A stretch of 64,000 nt of DNA from Armatimonadota bacterium. Its GTDB lineage: Bacteria > Armatimonadota > JAAZEB01. Of this stretch, positions 28,714 through 35,495 are shown one piece after another. The DNA is taken from the NCBI GenBank assembly GCA_012512265.1, contig JAAZEM010000007.1, positions 1-64,000 on the forward strand, in the 5' to 3' direction. Every line of letters starts with the position of its first letter. Position 1 is the stretch's first letter. Below the pieces are notes generated by a model. The model did no database searches, was not told where the DNA came from, and saw only the letters and a program-made list of their open reading frames with translations. Both the position numbers and the translations under genes were made by a program.

Positions 28714-28983
28714 CTAAGGAACGGGAGAAGAATCGCTGGCAACCAGTGTGGGGTAGCGCCCGGCGATCTCCGATCCGGCGACTTCGCATAGGTCCGCGCT
28801 TGGAGAGACACCGGCGCGGGGCGGCAGGACTTCATGCATGAGCGCCTCGACCTCTCGCTCCCACGTCTCGCGGCGCTCCGCCTCCTCTATCAGGTAGGCC
28901 CGGTTGGCCTCGGAGAAAGGATGCAAGGCCAGGATACGGCGGATCGCAGCCGCCGACAGGAAGGGGTTTTTGTGCTCGTGCAT
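28714..28983 (-). CDS. Small protein of unknown function (89 aa)
   Basis: I do not recognise it. The first 55 residues look helical and charged (AAAIRRILALHPFSEANRAY, then LIEEAERRETWEREVEALMH); the tail is proline- and serine-rich. The reading frame is supported by GGAGG ten bases before ATG 28983 and by a TATAAT box about 35 bases further upstream. No membrane segment or cysteine pair is visible. It is transcribed away from the gene at 29232. Confidence 0.6.
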   Translation of the reverse strand: MHEHKNPFLSAAAIRRILALHPFSEANRAYLIEEAERRETWEREVEALMHEVLPPRAGVSPSADLCEVAGSEIAGRYPTLVASDSSPVP

Positions 28984-29020
28984 CGGGAACAGACCTCCGC
29001 AGCAGGATTATCGTGGCGGC

Positions 29021-29050
29021 ATTATAGCACGAGAGAGGAGGCTCCCGCAA
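29021..29050 (-). promoter_or_regulatory. Putative promoter of the 89-aa gene
   Basis: On the minus strand TATAAT occupies 29026-29021, with TTGCGG 18 bases upstream as a weak -35. It lies about 38 bases before the start codon at 28983. Confidence 0.5.
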
Positions 29051-29100
29051 GGGGATTGACCCGTTTCGAGCAAGATTGCCCCTTCCTGCCACCATACTAT

Positions 29101-29134
29101 ATCTAGTGCAGATCATACGGTTGGTACACTAGAT
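29101..29134. promoter_or_regulatory. 34-bp inverted repeat, candidate operator
   Basis: ATCTAGTG at 29101-29108 is perfectly repeated in inverse as CACTAGAT at 29127-29134, with an 18-base centre. It ends nine bases before the -35 box of the promoter at 29143, a position suited to a dimeric regulator. It sits between two divergent promoters. No regulator gene is adjacent. Confidence 0.5.
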
Positions 29135-29142
29135 GATACGTG

Positions 29143-29171
29143 TTGACAGGAAAGCATGGGTGTGATATAGT
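29143..29171 (+). promoter_or_regulatory. Near-consensus sigma-70 promoter
   Basis: TTGACA (29143-29148), a 17-base spacer and TATAGT (29166-29171). It drives the zinc-ribbon-like protein gene that starts at 29232. Confidence 0.85.
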
Positions 29172-29231
29172 AAGACCTGCCAAGCAGGCGAAAGCATCTG
29201 TCGGAGTCAGGCAGAGTAAGGAGTGAGGGTC

Positions 29232-29840
29232 GTGGCATCCTCCGTGAAGGCTGTGGCACAGCTGGAGTTATGCCTCTGCGTGGTCGGCCAGCGCGCAATG
29301 GTGATCGCGGAGACAGGAAGCCGATTGCGGTCGCGCCGTTTAGCGCAGCATTTGCGAGCAGCTGGATGGGAAGCAAGGCCGATTGTCATCGGCCCTGTTG
29401 CCGTGTACGCAGTGAGAGATATGGGAGAGGGGATCGCGACTCTCGAGAGCCTGGAGGCGCTGCTCAAGCGCCGCTACCGGCTGGCAGTCTGCGAGCCCGG
29501 CTTCTCGGAGAGCCTCTATCGCGTTGCTCAAGAGCTAGCCGAGACGGCGGAGGCCGAGTTCACCCCCGTCGAGAAGTGCGTCGTCTGCGGGCAACCGGAT
29601 CCCTTTCCTACGGTGCTCACCGCGCAGGGGCCCGAGGGGGAGCAGTTGAGTGCCCCCTACTGTGCGCGGTGCGTATCGGCCAACGAGGCGAACACCTATG
29701 GCCGGCTCTGCCGGGCGCTCCTGGAGGCGGCGGGAGGCGTCTTTGGCGCCCTGCAACACGCGCAAATTGGCCGCGCGCGGCGCAAAGGCGCGGTTCTGCG
29801 TTTCCCGGTCGACTCGAGCCCCTTCGCTTCCGCTTCCTGA
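29232..29840 (+). CDS. Unrecognised protein with a CxxC...CxxC zinc-ribbon-like pair
   Basis: About 202 residues with no family that I recognise. The first 100 residues are alpha/beta (AQLELCLCVVGQRAMVIAE, then GWEARPIVIGPVAVYAV). Near residue 115 comes KCVVCGQPDPF and 30 residues later YCARC, a spacing that suits one zinc site. The C-terminus is basic. GTG 29232 is preferred because AAGGAG lies 8 bases upstream; the GTG at 29223 overlaps that site. It has a strong promoter and a palindrome just upstream of it, so it is probably well expressed and possibly regulated. Confidence 0.7.
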   Translation: MASSVKAVAQLELCLCVVGQRAMVIAETGSRLRSRRLAQHLRAAGWEARPIVIGPVAVYAVRDMGEGIATLESLEALLKRRYRLAVCEPGFSESLYRVAQELAETAEAEFTPVEKCVVCGQPDPFPTVLTAQGPEGEQLSAPYCARCVSANEANTYGRLCRALLEAAGGVFGALQHAQIGRARRKGAVLRFPVDSSPFASAS

Positions 29841-29989
29841 GCGGGCTCTAACGGCCGCCGCGAGCTGGATCTCGCGCGTATTCCATTCTGATTCACACGG
29901 CAGCTCCCCGCTTCGTACCCGCGTCTTCCCGGGCAGCTCCGCGACAGGGGATGCCGTGCCCCGATTTCCATCCTTAGGAGGTTACGAGA

Positions 29990-30517
29990 TTGAAGAGAGC
30001 GTTCCCCTGGATGATGGCACTCCTTCCGGCGCTGGCTGGCGGGCTTCTCTTTTCGGGATGCAGGCGTGAAGCGCCTGTCGAGGAGGCCCCTCCCGTGGTG
30101 GAGCAGGCGCATCCTGTCGAGGTCGGACAAGAGGCGATAGCGAAAGCACGCGAGTTGGGCACGCCCACGGACGCAGAGGTGCAGAGCATGGAGGGCGGCC
30201 TGCAGTACATCGACGTGAAGGTTGGATCGGGCGACTCGCCACAGCCGGGCCAGAAAGTGGTCGTACACTACACCGGATGGCTGGTGGATGGCACCCAGTT
30301 TGATAGCTCGCGCACGCGCAACGAGCCTTTCGAGTTCACCCTCGGCCAGGGCCAGGTCATCGAAGGCTGGGATGTGGGCGTAGCGACAATGAAGCCGGGC
30401 GGGGTGCGCAAGCTGATCATCCCCTACACGATGGCCTACGGCGAGCAGGGCCACCCCCCGGTGATTCCGCCGCAAGCTACCCTCATCTTCGAGGTCGAGC
30501 TGCTCAAGGTTCAGTAA
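29990..30517 (+). CDS. FKBP-type peptidyl-prolyl isomerase, lipoprotein
   Basis: 175 residues. The signal sequence ends in the lipobox LFSGC, giving a lipid-anchored envelope protein. After a short acidic linker the FKBP domain spans about residues 65-175. It has [33 protein letters not shown] and [20 protein letters not shown], with the aromatic pocket residues conserved. It should speed proline isomerisation during folding of exported proteins. TTG 29990 is the start, eight bases after AGGAGG; there is no better ATG. It is followed by a hairpin shared with the convergent HAD gene. Confidence 0.92.
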   Translation: MKRAFPWMMALLPALAGGLLFSGCRREAPVEEAPPVVEQAHPVEVGQEAIAKARELGTPTDAEVQSMEGGLQYIDVKVGSGDSPQPGQKVVVHYTGWLVDGTQFDSSRTRNEPFEFTLGQGQVIEGWDVGVATMKPGGVRKLIIPYTMAYGEQGHPPVIPPQATLIFEVELLKVQ

Positions 30518-30528
30518 ACCGAATGGTC

Positions 30529-30558
30529 GGGCGCGGCGCACCCAGGTGTGCCGCGCCC
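30529..30558. terminator. Hairpin between the convergent FKBP and HAD genes
   Basis: GGGCGCGGC (30529-30537) pairs with GCCGCGCCC (30550-30558) around a 12-base loop, 11 bases after the FKBP stop. It has no T-run. Confidence 0.55.
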
Positions 30559-30577
30559 GGCCGGCACGGTGATCCTC

Positions 30578-31261
30578 CTACCGGACTTCCGCAAAGAGCG
30601 GCGCCAAATCGCCCGGATCCACCTCTTCCAGCGTCCGCACCACCCGATCCGCCCCCACAAGCCGGTCAGGCGAGTAATACGTAGCTACTGCCAGACAGCG
30701 CATGCCAGCCGCACGCGCGGCCGTAATCCCATGCAGCGAGTCCTCAATCACCAGGCACTCCTCCGGGGCGATGCTGGCTCCCCGCGCGTCGTTTAGCTGC
30801 GCGAGAGCCGTCCGGAAGCACTCGGGGTCTGGCTTGCCCAGCTGGTAATCCTCGGCAGTGACGACGGCGGAGAAGGAATCGCGCAGCCCGAGACGCGTGA
30901 GGATGGGCTCGATATCGCGGCGCAAACCGCCCGAACCAAGCGCCACGGGAGCCCGCTCCGCGGCGCGACGGATGAAGCGCTGCACCCCGGGCACGGGCGG
31001 TACCTGGTCACGAATCACTTCATAGTATTCGGACTTGCGTTCCACGAGCGCGTGCAGCTGCTCGTCTCCAGCTTCCCGGCCCGCGCGCGCCAGCGCGACG
31101 GCGAAGCAATCGCGGTCGTTCATCGCGAGGTACGAGGCCTGGTATTGCTCCCAGGTCATCTGAATTCCTTCCTCGGCCAGCACCCGCTGGAACGCGCTGA
31201 AGTGAACCGGCTCGCTGTTGACGATCACGCCGTCAAAATCGAAGATGAAAGCTCTGAGCAC
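30578..31261 (-). CDS. HAD family hydrolase, beta-phosphoglucomutase-like
   Basis: 227 residues. Motif I is FIFDFDGVIVNSEP with both aspartates; a helical cap follows. Motif II is ALGSGG, motif III includes the lysine of QLGKPDPECF, and motif IV is CLVIEDSLHGITAARAAGM. The arrangement fits the beta-phosphoglucomutase/phosphatase subfamily, which acts on sugar phosphates or other small phosphoesters. GTG 31261 has GGGAGG upstream. It stands alone, divergent from the repeat-protein gene. Confidence 0.88.
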   Translation of the reverse strand: MLRAFIFDFDGVIVNSEPVHFSAFQRVLAEEGIQMTWEQYQASYLAMNDRDCFAVALARAGREAGDEQLHALVERKSEYYEVIRDQVPPVPGVQRFIRRAAERAPVALGSGGLRRDIEPILTRLGLRDSFSAVVTAEDYQLGKPDPECFRTALAQLNDARGASIAPEECLVIEDSLHGITAARAAGMRCLAVATYYSPDRLVGADRVVRTLEEVDPGDLAPLFAEVR

Positions 31262-31431
31262 ATGCGCCTCCCTCGAGGGTCAAACAGTCGCGGCGTACCA
31301 GCGAGTTCGCCGCTTTGGGAGAGCGCTCCTGCCGGCGTGCCGGGCTCCACGGACGCCAAGGGTGGGAACTCCGGGGCCCCTCGCGGTGTCTTATGAAGAT
31401 GGGACGGCGCCCCTGCAGGCGGTTGTTCGCG

Positions 31432-31460
31432 TTTACACCGGGGCACCGCCATGTTATAAT
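31432..31460 (+). promoter_or_regulatory. Strong sigma-70 promoter
   Basis: TTTACA (31432-31437), a 17-base spacer and TATAAT (31455-31460). The predicted transcript begins about 30 bases before ATG 31497. Confidence 0.87.
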
Positions 31461-31496
31461 CATAGAAGATTCCAACGTTGCGGTGAGGGAGGTACG

Positions 31497-32114
31497 ATGA
31501 TAAGGAATCTGTTTCGTTGGAGTAAGGACGAGATTGCGATGGAGATTCGCAGTCTCTATCTCGATGGGGAGGAACTAAACTACACTTCCGTTGAGAAGAA
31601 CCATCCGGCGCTCTTGCGCGCGGCGTGCCGCTACTTCGGCTCTTGGAAAGACGCCGTAGAATTTGCCGGGCTCGATTACAGCAAGATCCGCAAATATAAG
31701 ACGTGGACCAAGGCCAAGATTATTGAGCGCATCCAGGAACTGCATCGTCAGGAAGTCGATCTGAGCTGGCGCAACATCAGCACCAAGGTGGATCCGGCAC
31801 TCGCGGCCGCCGCCGTGCGCGCCAACCGCTTCGGGTCGTGGCGAGCCGCCCTGGAGGCTGCCGGCCTGAACTATGATGAGATCCGGCGATACCGCGAATG
31901 GGACGAGTCGTTGGTGATCGACGAAGTGCGCGAGCTGGCAGAGGCGGGCGAGCCGCTCAACTCGCGCGATGTTCAGGAGCACACGCCCCCGCTCTTCCAC
32001 GCGGCGCGGCGGCGCTTCGAGAACTGGGACAGCGCCCTGGAGGCCGCTGGCCTGGACGCCGACCGCATTCGGAAGCGGCCCCGCAGCCGCGAGACGAGCG
32101 CATCCTGCCGCTGA
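31497..32114 (+). CDS. Three-repeat protein of the homing-endonuclease-associated repeat type (HNH_repeat)
   Basis: 205 residues made almost wholly of three repeats of about 60 residues. Each has Trp-x-x-(Asp/Lys/Ser), then an Ile/Val-rich helix, L-x-R/Y, AAxRxFGSW and AALEAAGL-(D/N)-Y-x-x-IRxYR/K. Examples are RYFGSWKDAVEFAGLDYSKI and RFGSWRAALEAAGLNYDEI. This pattern is known as a repeat found beside HNH homing nucleases, where it is thought to bind DNA. No nuclease domain is present, so a stand-alone DNA-binding or nucleoid role is inferred. The frame opens upstream at 31218, but ATG 31497 has GGGAGG 5 bases before it. Promoter and terminator make it a clean single-gene unit. Confidence 0.82.
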   Translation: MIRNLFRWSKDEIAMEIRSLYLDGEELNYTSVEKNHPALLRAACRYFGSWKDAVEFAGLDYSKIRKYKTWTKAKIIERIQELHRQEVDLSWRNISTKVDPALAAAAVRANRFGSWRAALEAAGLNYDEIRRYREWDESLVIDEVRELAEAGEPLNSRDVQEHTPPLFHAARRRFENWDSALEAAGLDADRIRKRPRSRETSASCR

Positions 32115-32141
32115 TATTGATGGCATGATTTCTGTTTTTTT

Positions 32142-32173
32142 GGGCGGGAACCCCTAGTTCCCGCCCCTTTTTT
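32142..32173 (+). terminator. Canonical intrinsic terminator
   Basis: GGGCGGGAAC and GTTCCCGCCC form a perfect 10-bp stem with a five-base loop, followed by T6. A T-run also precedes it, so it may work in both directions. Confidence 0.92.
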
Positions 32174-32330
32174 GAGTTCGATCCGCCTGCTGCACGCGCG
32201 CGGCTTGAGCAACCATGCCCGTGAGCCAGGTGTTCCGATGGGATCCCGCGGATCGACCGCCTCTCGCGCGCCCACCAGCATTCCGAAAGCCAGGGGCGCC
32301 AAACCTGATACGAAAATACGAGGTACCAAC

Positions 32331-33299
32331 TTGAGAACCAACCCCTTCTCTCTCTTCCTGGTAGTCACCGCATTGGGCATGATGCGACTCTCGGCAGCAG
32401 CAGCCGCCACGTCCCCGGCCCCGCCGCCCATCCGCGTCGTTGTCCGCGCCTTCGACAACCTGAATGAGGAAGCACCCCTGAAAAAGCTGGATCTGCGCAA
32501 CCACCTGGCTCGCCTGGTGGAGGAGGAGCTGCGCGCGCTCCCCTACATCCAGATCCTCCCGCGCCCGAAGCCTGGGTTCTTCTCGCGGGATGCCGAGTTC
32601 ATCGTGCGTGGCGATTACCTCACCCTGGCGAATGGAGGCGCTCGGCTTAGCGTGCGCATCCTTGGTCGTGATAGCAGCACCGTGGCCGCCTGGTCCGAGG
32701 AGGCCGCAAGTTGGCGCACTCTCGCGAGCCCGAGTCATGCAAGCGATGCAGACGAGGCGTCTGGCAAGCAGCAATCACCCGTGAGGGCGCTGACGGCGAG
32801 GATCGCCCAGGAGCTGCTGCGGCAGTACACGCTGCGCCAGCTCGATGCGCTTCGCGGATCCCCACACGCCGTCGTCGCCTCCATTCGCCTGGAGCCAAGG
32901 AAAGAGGCCTACCTGCATGGCGAGCAGGTCTCCATCGTCATCACCCCCGAGGAGGCCTGCTACGTAACGGCGCTTCATGTGCGCGCGGGCAATGACGTGC
33001 GCCTGATCTGCCCGGCGTCTGACCAGGAGGACGGCGCCGCCAGAGCGAAGAGAGAGTACATCCTGGGCGGACGGGCGTTGCCGGTCCAATCGCTCCAGCC
33101 GTCGGGCGCCGAGGAGAGCCGGGTGCTGATCTTTCTATCCCGTGAACCGCTGGCACTCTCGCCCGAGCTACGCAACGCGCGCACGTCCGAAGAGCAGCTC
33201 CGCCTGCTCCAGGCCCTCGTCGAGGCGCTGAACGCCCTTCCGGCGGATCGGTGGTCGGACCGCGAGATGGCGCTGCGCTTCCTGGCGCCCTCCCCATAA
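32331..33299 (+). CDS. Exported DUF4384-domain protein
   Basis: About 322 residues. A signal-like hydrophobic segment (FSLFLVVTALGMMRLSAAAAA) opens the protein. The first half resembles a curli-assembly/CsgG-like alpha/beta region (VVVRAFDNLNEE, then LARLVEEELRALPYIQIL). The second half carries LHGEQVSIVITPEEACYVTALHV, the hallmark of DUF4384, a beta-sandwich often found in surface-stress or protease-linked proteins. TTG 32331, a few bases after GAGG, best fits the signal peptide; the frame extends to 32172 without a plausible start. The role is unknown. Confidence 0.72.
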   Translation: MRTNPFSLFLVVTALGMMRLSAAAAATSPAPPPIRVVVRAFDNLNEEAPLKKLDLRNHLARLVEEELRALPYIQILPRPKPGFFSRDAEFIVRGDYLTLANGGARLSVRILGRDSSTVAAWSEEAASWRTLASPSHASDADEASGKQQSPVRALTARIAQELLRQYTLRQLDALRGSPHAVVASIRLEPRKEAYLHGEQVSIVITPEEACYVTALHVRAGNDVRLICPASDQEDGAARAKREYILGGRALPVQSLQPSGAEESRVLIFLSREPLALSPELRNARTSEEQLRLLQALVEALNALPADRWSDREMALRFLAPSP

Positions 33300-33371
33300 C
33301 CGGACGAGACGCCACGCCGGGCGCGGCAGGGCGGAGAGAGAACCGCCGCGGGCAACGTGAAGGAGCGCAAG

Positions 33372-34520
33372 GTGAATCGGAGGACTGGGTTGTCTCCTCT
33401 GCGAATGAGTCGAGGGAACAGGCAGGGAATGGAACGCGCCGCGGAACGGCGTTGCCGCCCATCCCACGGGAGGTTTCTGCCCATTCACTCGCGCATTCCG
33501 TTCCGGGGGCGCGTGGGAATCCCGCTGCTGTGCGCGCTGCTGTTCCTTGCCTGGGGCGGCACGGCGCGCGCCGATCAGGCAGAGCCGGCTCAGCCGCCCG
33601 CGGCGGCTCAGGAGGCCCCATCTGCCAATGGCCAGACGCCGCCGGCCGCCACAAAGGAAGAGTCGCCTGCGGAAGAAGGGCAAAAGCCCGCGGATGGAGA
33701 GCCCGCGCCGGCCGTATCGCCCCCCGAGCCCAAGTCGGAGCGCCAGCTGGGCCCGCCTCTGGCCATCACTGGTCTCGGCGCGCTTGAGATCCTGGCGCGC
33801 GACTACGAAGAGAGCGTGCGCTACTATATCGAGTTCCTCGGCTTCCGCGAGGAGGATGCGTCTGGAGGCGTGGGGGAACGCCGGTGCATGCTTGTTTCGG
33901 GTCCGGTGCGCATCACCGTGAGAGAGCAGCCGGGCAAGGTGATCCGGCCAAAACGCCCGCCGTGGCTGGGGATCTACCCAACCCTCCTGAGCGAGGTGAC
34001 CGCGGAGGCCGCCGGCCTGAAGAAGGCGAAGGGTGTTCTGGTGGATGACCTGGTGCCCCAAGGCCCCGCCGGGATCGCGGGCATCCTGAAGGGCGATATC
34101 ATCCTGGCCATCGAGGGCAAAGAGGTCGCCTCGCCCGAGGAGCTGACGGCCACCATTCGCAGCTTCCCCGCCGGCAAGAAGGCATTGGTCACGTTGTGGC
34201 GAGAAGGGAAGAAGCGCGATCTGGCGGTGGAGCTACCCACCTCGCCCTTCCCTGAGCAACTGGGCCCCTTCGCCATTCGCCTGCAGGTGCGTGATCTGGA
34301 CGCCTATTACCGCGAGGCGCTGCGCCGCAACCTCCGCCTGTACGCCGAACCGCGCGAGATCCCCGGTGGCACCCGGATCCTGGAGCTGGTGGACCCCAAT
34401 GACCTCCTGATCGTCCTGGAGGAATCCCGGTCCGAGGGCACGGCCCCCTCTCCGAGCGCAGCTCCGGCAACGCCTGAGAGAGACGCGCAGCAGCAAGCGC
34501 CCGGCGCGACGGACGCCTGA
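33372..34520 (+). CDS. Exported glyoxalase-fold (VOC) protein split by a PDZ domain
   Basis: About 382 residues. An N-terminal signal/anchor segment (IPLLCALLFLAWGGTARA) precedes a Pro/Ala/Glu-rich linker to about residue 120. A VOC half-module follows (GLGALEILARDYEESVRYYI, then EFLGFREE). Next comes a PDZ domain (PWLGIYPTLLSEV, then VLVDDLVPQGPAGIAGILKG and DIILAIEGKEV). Last is a second VOC half (FAIRLQVRDLDAYYREALRR and PGGTRILELVDPNDLLIVLEE). So a PDZ domain appears inserted between the two beta-alpha-beta units of a glyoxalase-like fold. GTG 33372 is preferred, with AAGGAG six bases upstream. Probably periplasmic; the ligand is unknown. Confidence 0.75.
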   Translation: MNRRTGLSPLRMSRGNRQGMERAAERRCRPSHGRFLPIHSRIPFRGRVGIPLLCALLFLAWGGTARADQAEPAQPPAAAQEAPSANGQTPPAATKEESPAEEGQKPADGEPAPAVSPPEPKSERQLGPPLAITGLGALEILARDYEESVRYYIEFLGFREEDASGGVGERRCMLVSGPVRITVREQPGKVIRPKRPPWLGIYPTLLSEVTAEAAGLKKAKGVLVDDLVPQGPAGIAGILKGDIILAIEGKEVASPEELTATIRSFPAGKKALVTLWREGKKRDLAVELPTSPFPEQLGPFAIRLQVRDLDAYYREALRRNLRLYAEPREIPGGTRILELVDPNDLLIVLEESRSEGTAPSPSAAPATPERDAQQQAPGATDA

Positions 34521-34542
34521 TTCACCGCACGCTCGCCTGCCC

Positions 34543-35472
34543 TCAGCGGAGCCTCTCCACCTGCACCTGGGGCAGCAGGCGGTGGATCTCCTTGGGGTGG
34601 CTCAACTCGGTACCCGGGGTCATGACTGCCGCAGCACCTGCGGCAGTGCCCCACCGCAGCGCGTCTTCCAGCGATTCGCCACGCGCAAGCGCCAGGGCAA
34701 ACGCGCCCACCATAGAGTCGCCGGCGCCCACCTCGCTCACCGGTTCGACGTGGGGCGAGCGTACGCGCCAGGTGTGGCCCTCACCGGCCGCAACCGCTCC
34801 TTGCTCTCCGAGGGAGACCACGACCACCTCCGCCGCCTTTCCAACCAGCTCTTCGGCGGCGGCGATGAACTCCTCCAGGTTGCGCAGGCGCTCGCCGACC
34901 AACTCCGCGATCTCGAACTCGTTCGGTTTGATCAGGTAGGGCAGCGCGCGAATGCCGCACCGGAGCGGGTCACCATCAGCATCGAGGATGGTACGCACGC
35001 CCCTTGCCTTGAACGCGGCGATCAGAGTTTCGTACACCTCGGGGAGCACCCCCTCAGGAAGGCTACCGCCCACGACGAAGAAGGTGGGATCAGGCGCCGC
35101 GTCCAGGCGCTGGTAAAGCGTCTCCAGCTCATCGGCGCTCACCTGCGGCCCAGGGAGGTTGAGCCGGGTCTGCGTGCCATCCGAAAGATCGGTGATGATC
35201 GTATTGATGCGCGTGTCCCCACTCACCTCCACCAGGTTGAGGGCGACTCCCTCCCGCTCCAGCGCCTCGCGCACCAGCTGGCCTGGCGCGCCTCCGACCA
35301 GGGCGTAGGCCGTCGTGTCGCCCCCGAGACGGTGGATGACGCGTGAGACGTTGATCCCCTTGCCGCCCGGATCGCGCCAGAAGGCGGTTGGCCGGTTGGT
35401 GCGGCCCTTCCTCCAACGGGCCACGTTCACGCTGTGGTCAACGGAGGGGTTGAGCGTCAACGTCAGGATCAT
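34543..35472 (-). CDS. PfkB-family hexose-phosphate kinase (1-phosphofructokinase / tagatose-6-phosphate kinase type)
   Basis: 309 residues. The opening ILTLTLNPSVDHSVNV and GGKGINVSRVIHRLGG bind the sugar phosphate. The catalytic GAGDSMVGAFALAL carries the base aspartate and the anion hole, and VVVSLGEQGA lies in the ATP region. FruK and LacC make fructose-1,6- or tagatose-1,6-bisphosphate; sequence alone does not separate them and no PTS gene is present. ATG 35472 has GGGGAGAGG upstream. It lies 23 bases after the P-type ATPase stop on the same strand and is likely cotranscribed with it. Confidence 0.85.
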   Translation of the reverse strand: MILTLTLNPSVDHSVNVARWRKGRTNRPTAFWRDPGGKGINVSRVIHRLGGDTTAYALVGGAPGQLVREALEREGVALNLVEVSGDTRINTIITDLSDGTQTRLNLPGPQVSADELETLYQRLDAAPDPTFFVVGGSLPEGVLPEVYETLIAAFKARGVRTILDADGDPLRCGIRALPYLIKPNEFEIAELVGERLRNLEEFIAAAEELVGKAAEVVVVSLGEQGAVAAGEGHTWRVRSPHVEPVSEVGAGDSMVGAFALALARGESLEDALRWGTAAGAAAVMTPGTELSHPKEIHRLLPQVQVERLR

Positions 35473-35495
35473 CGTGCCTCTCCCCTCGTGGCGCT

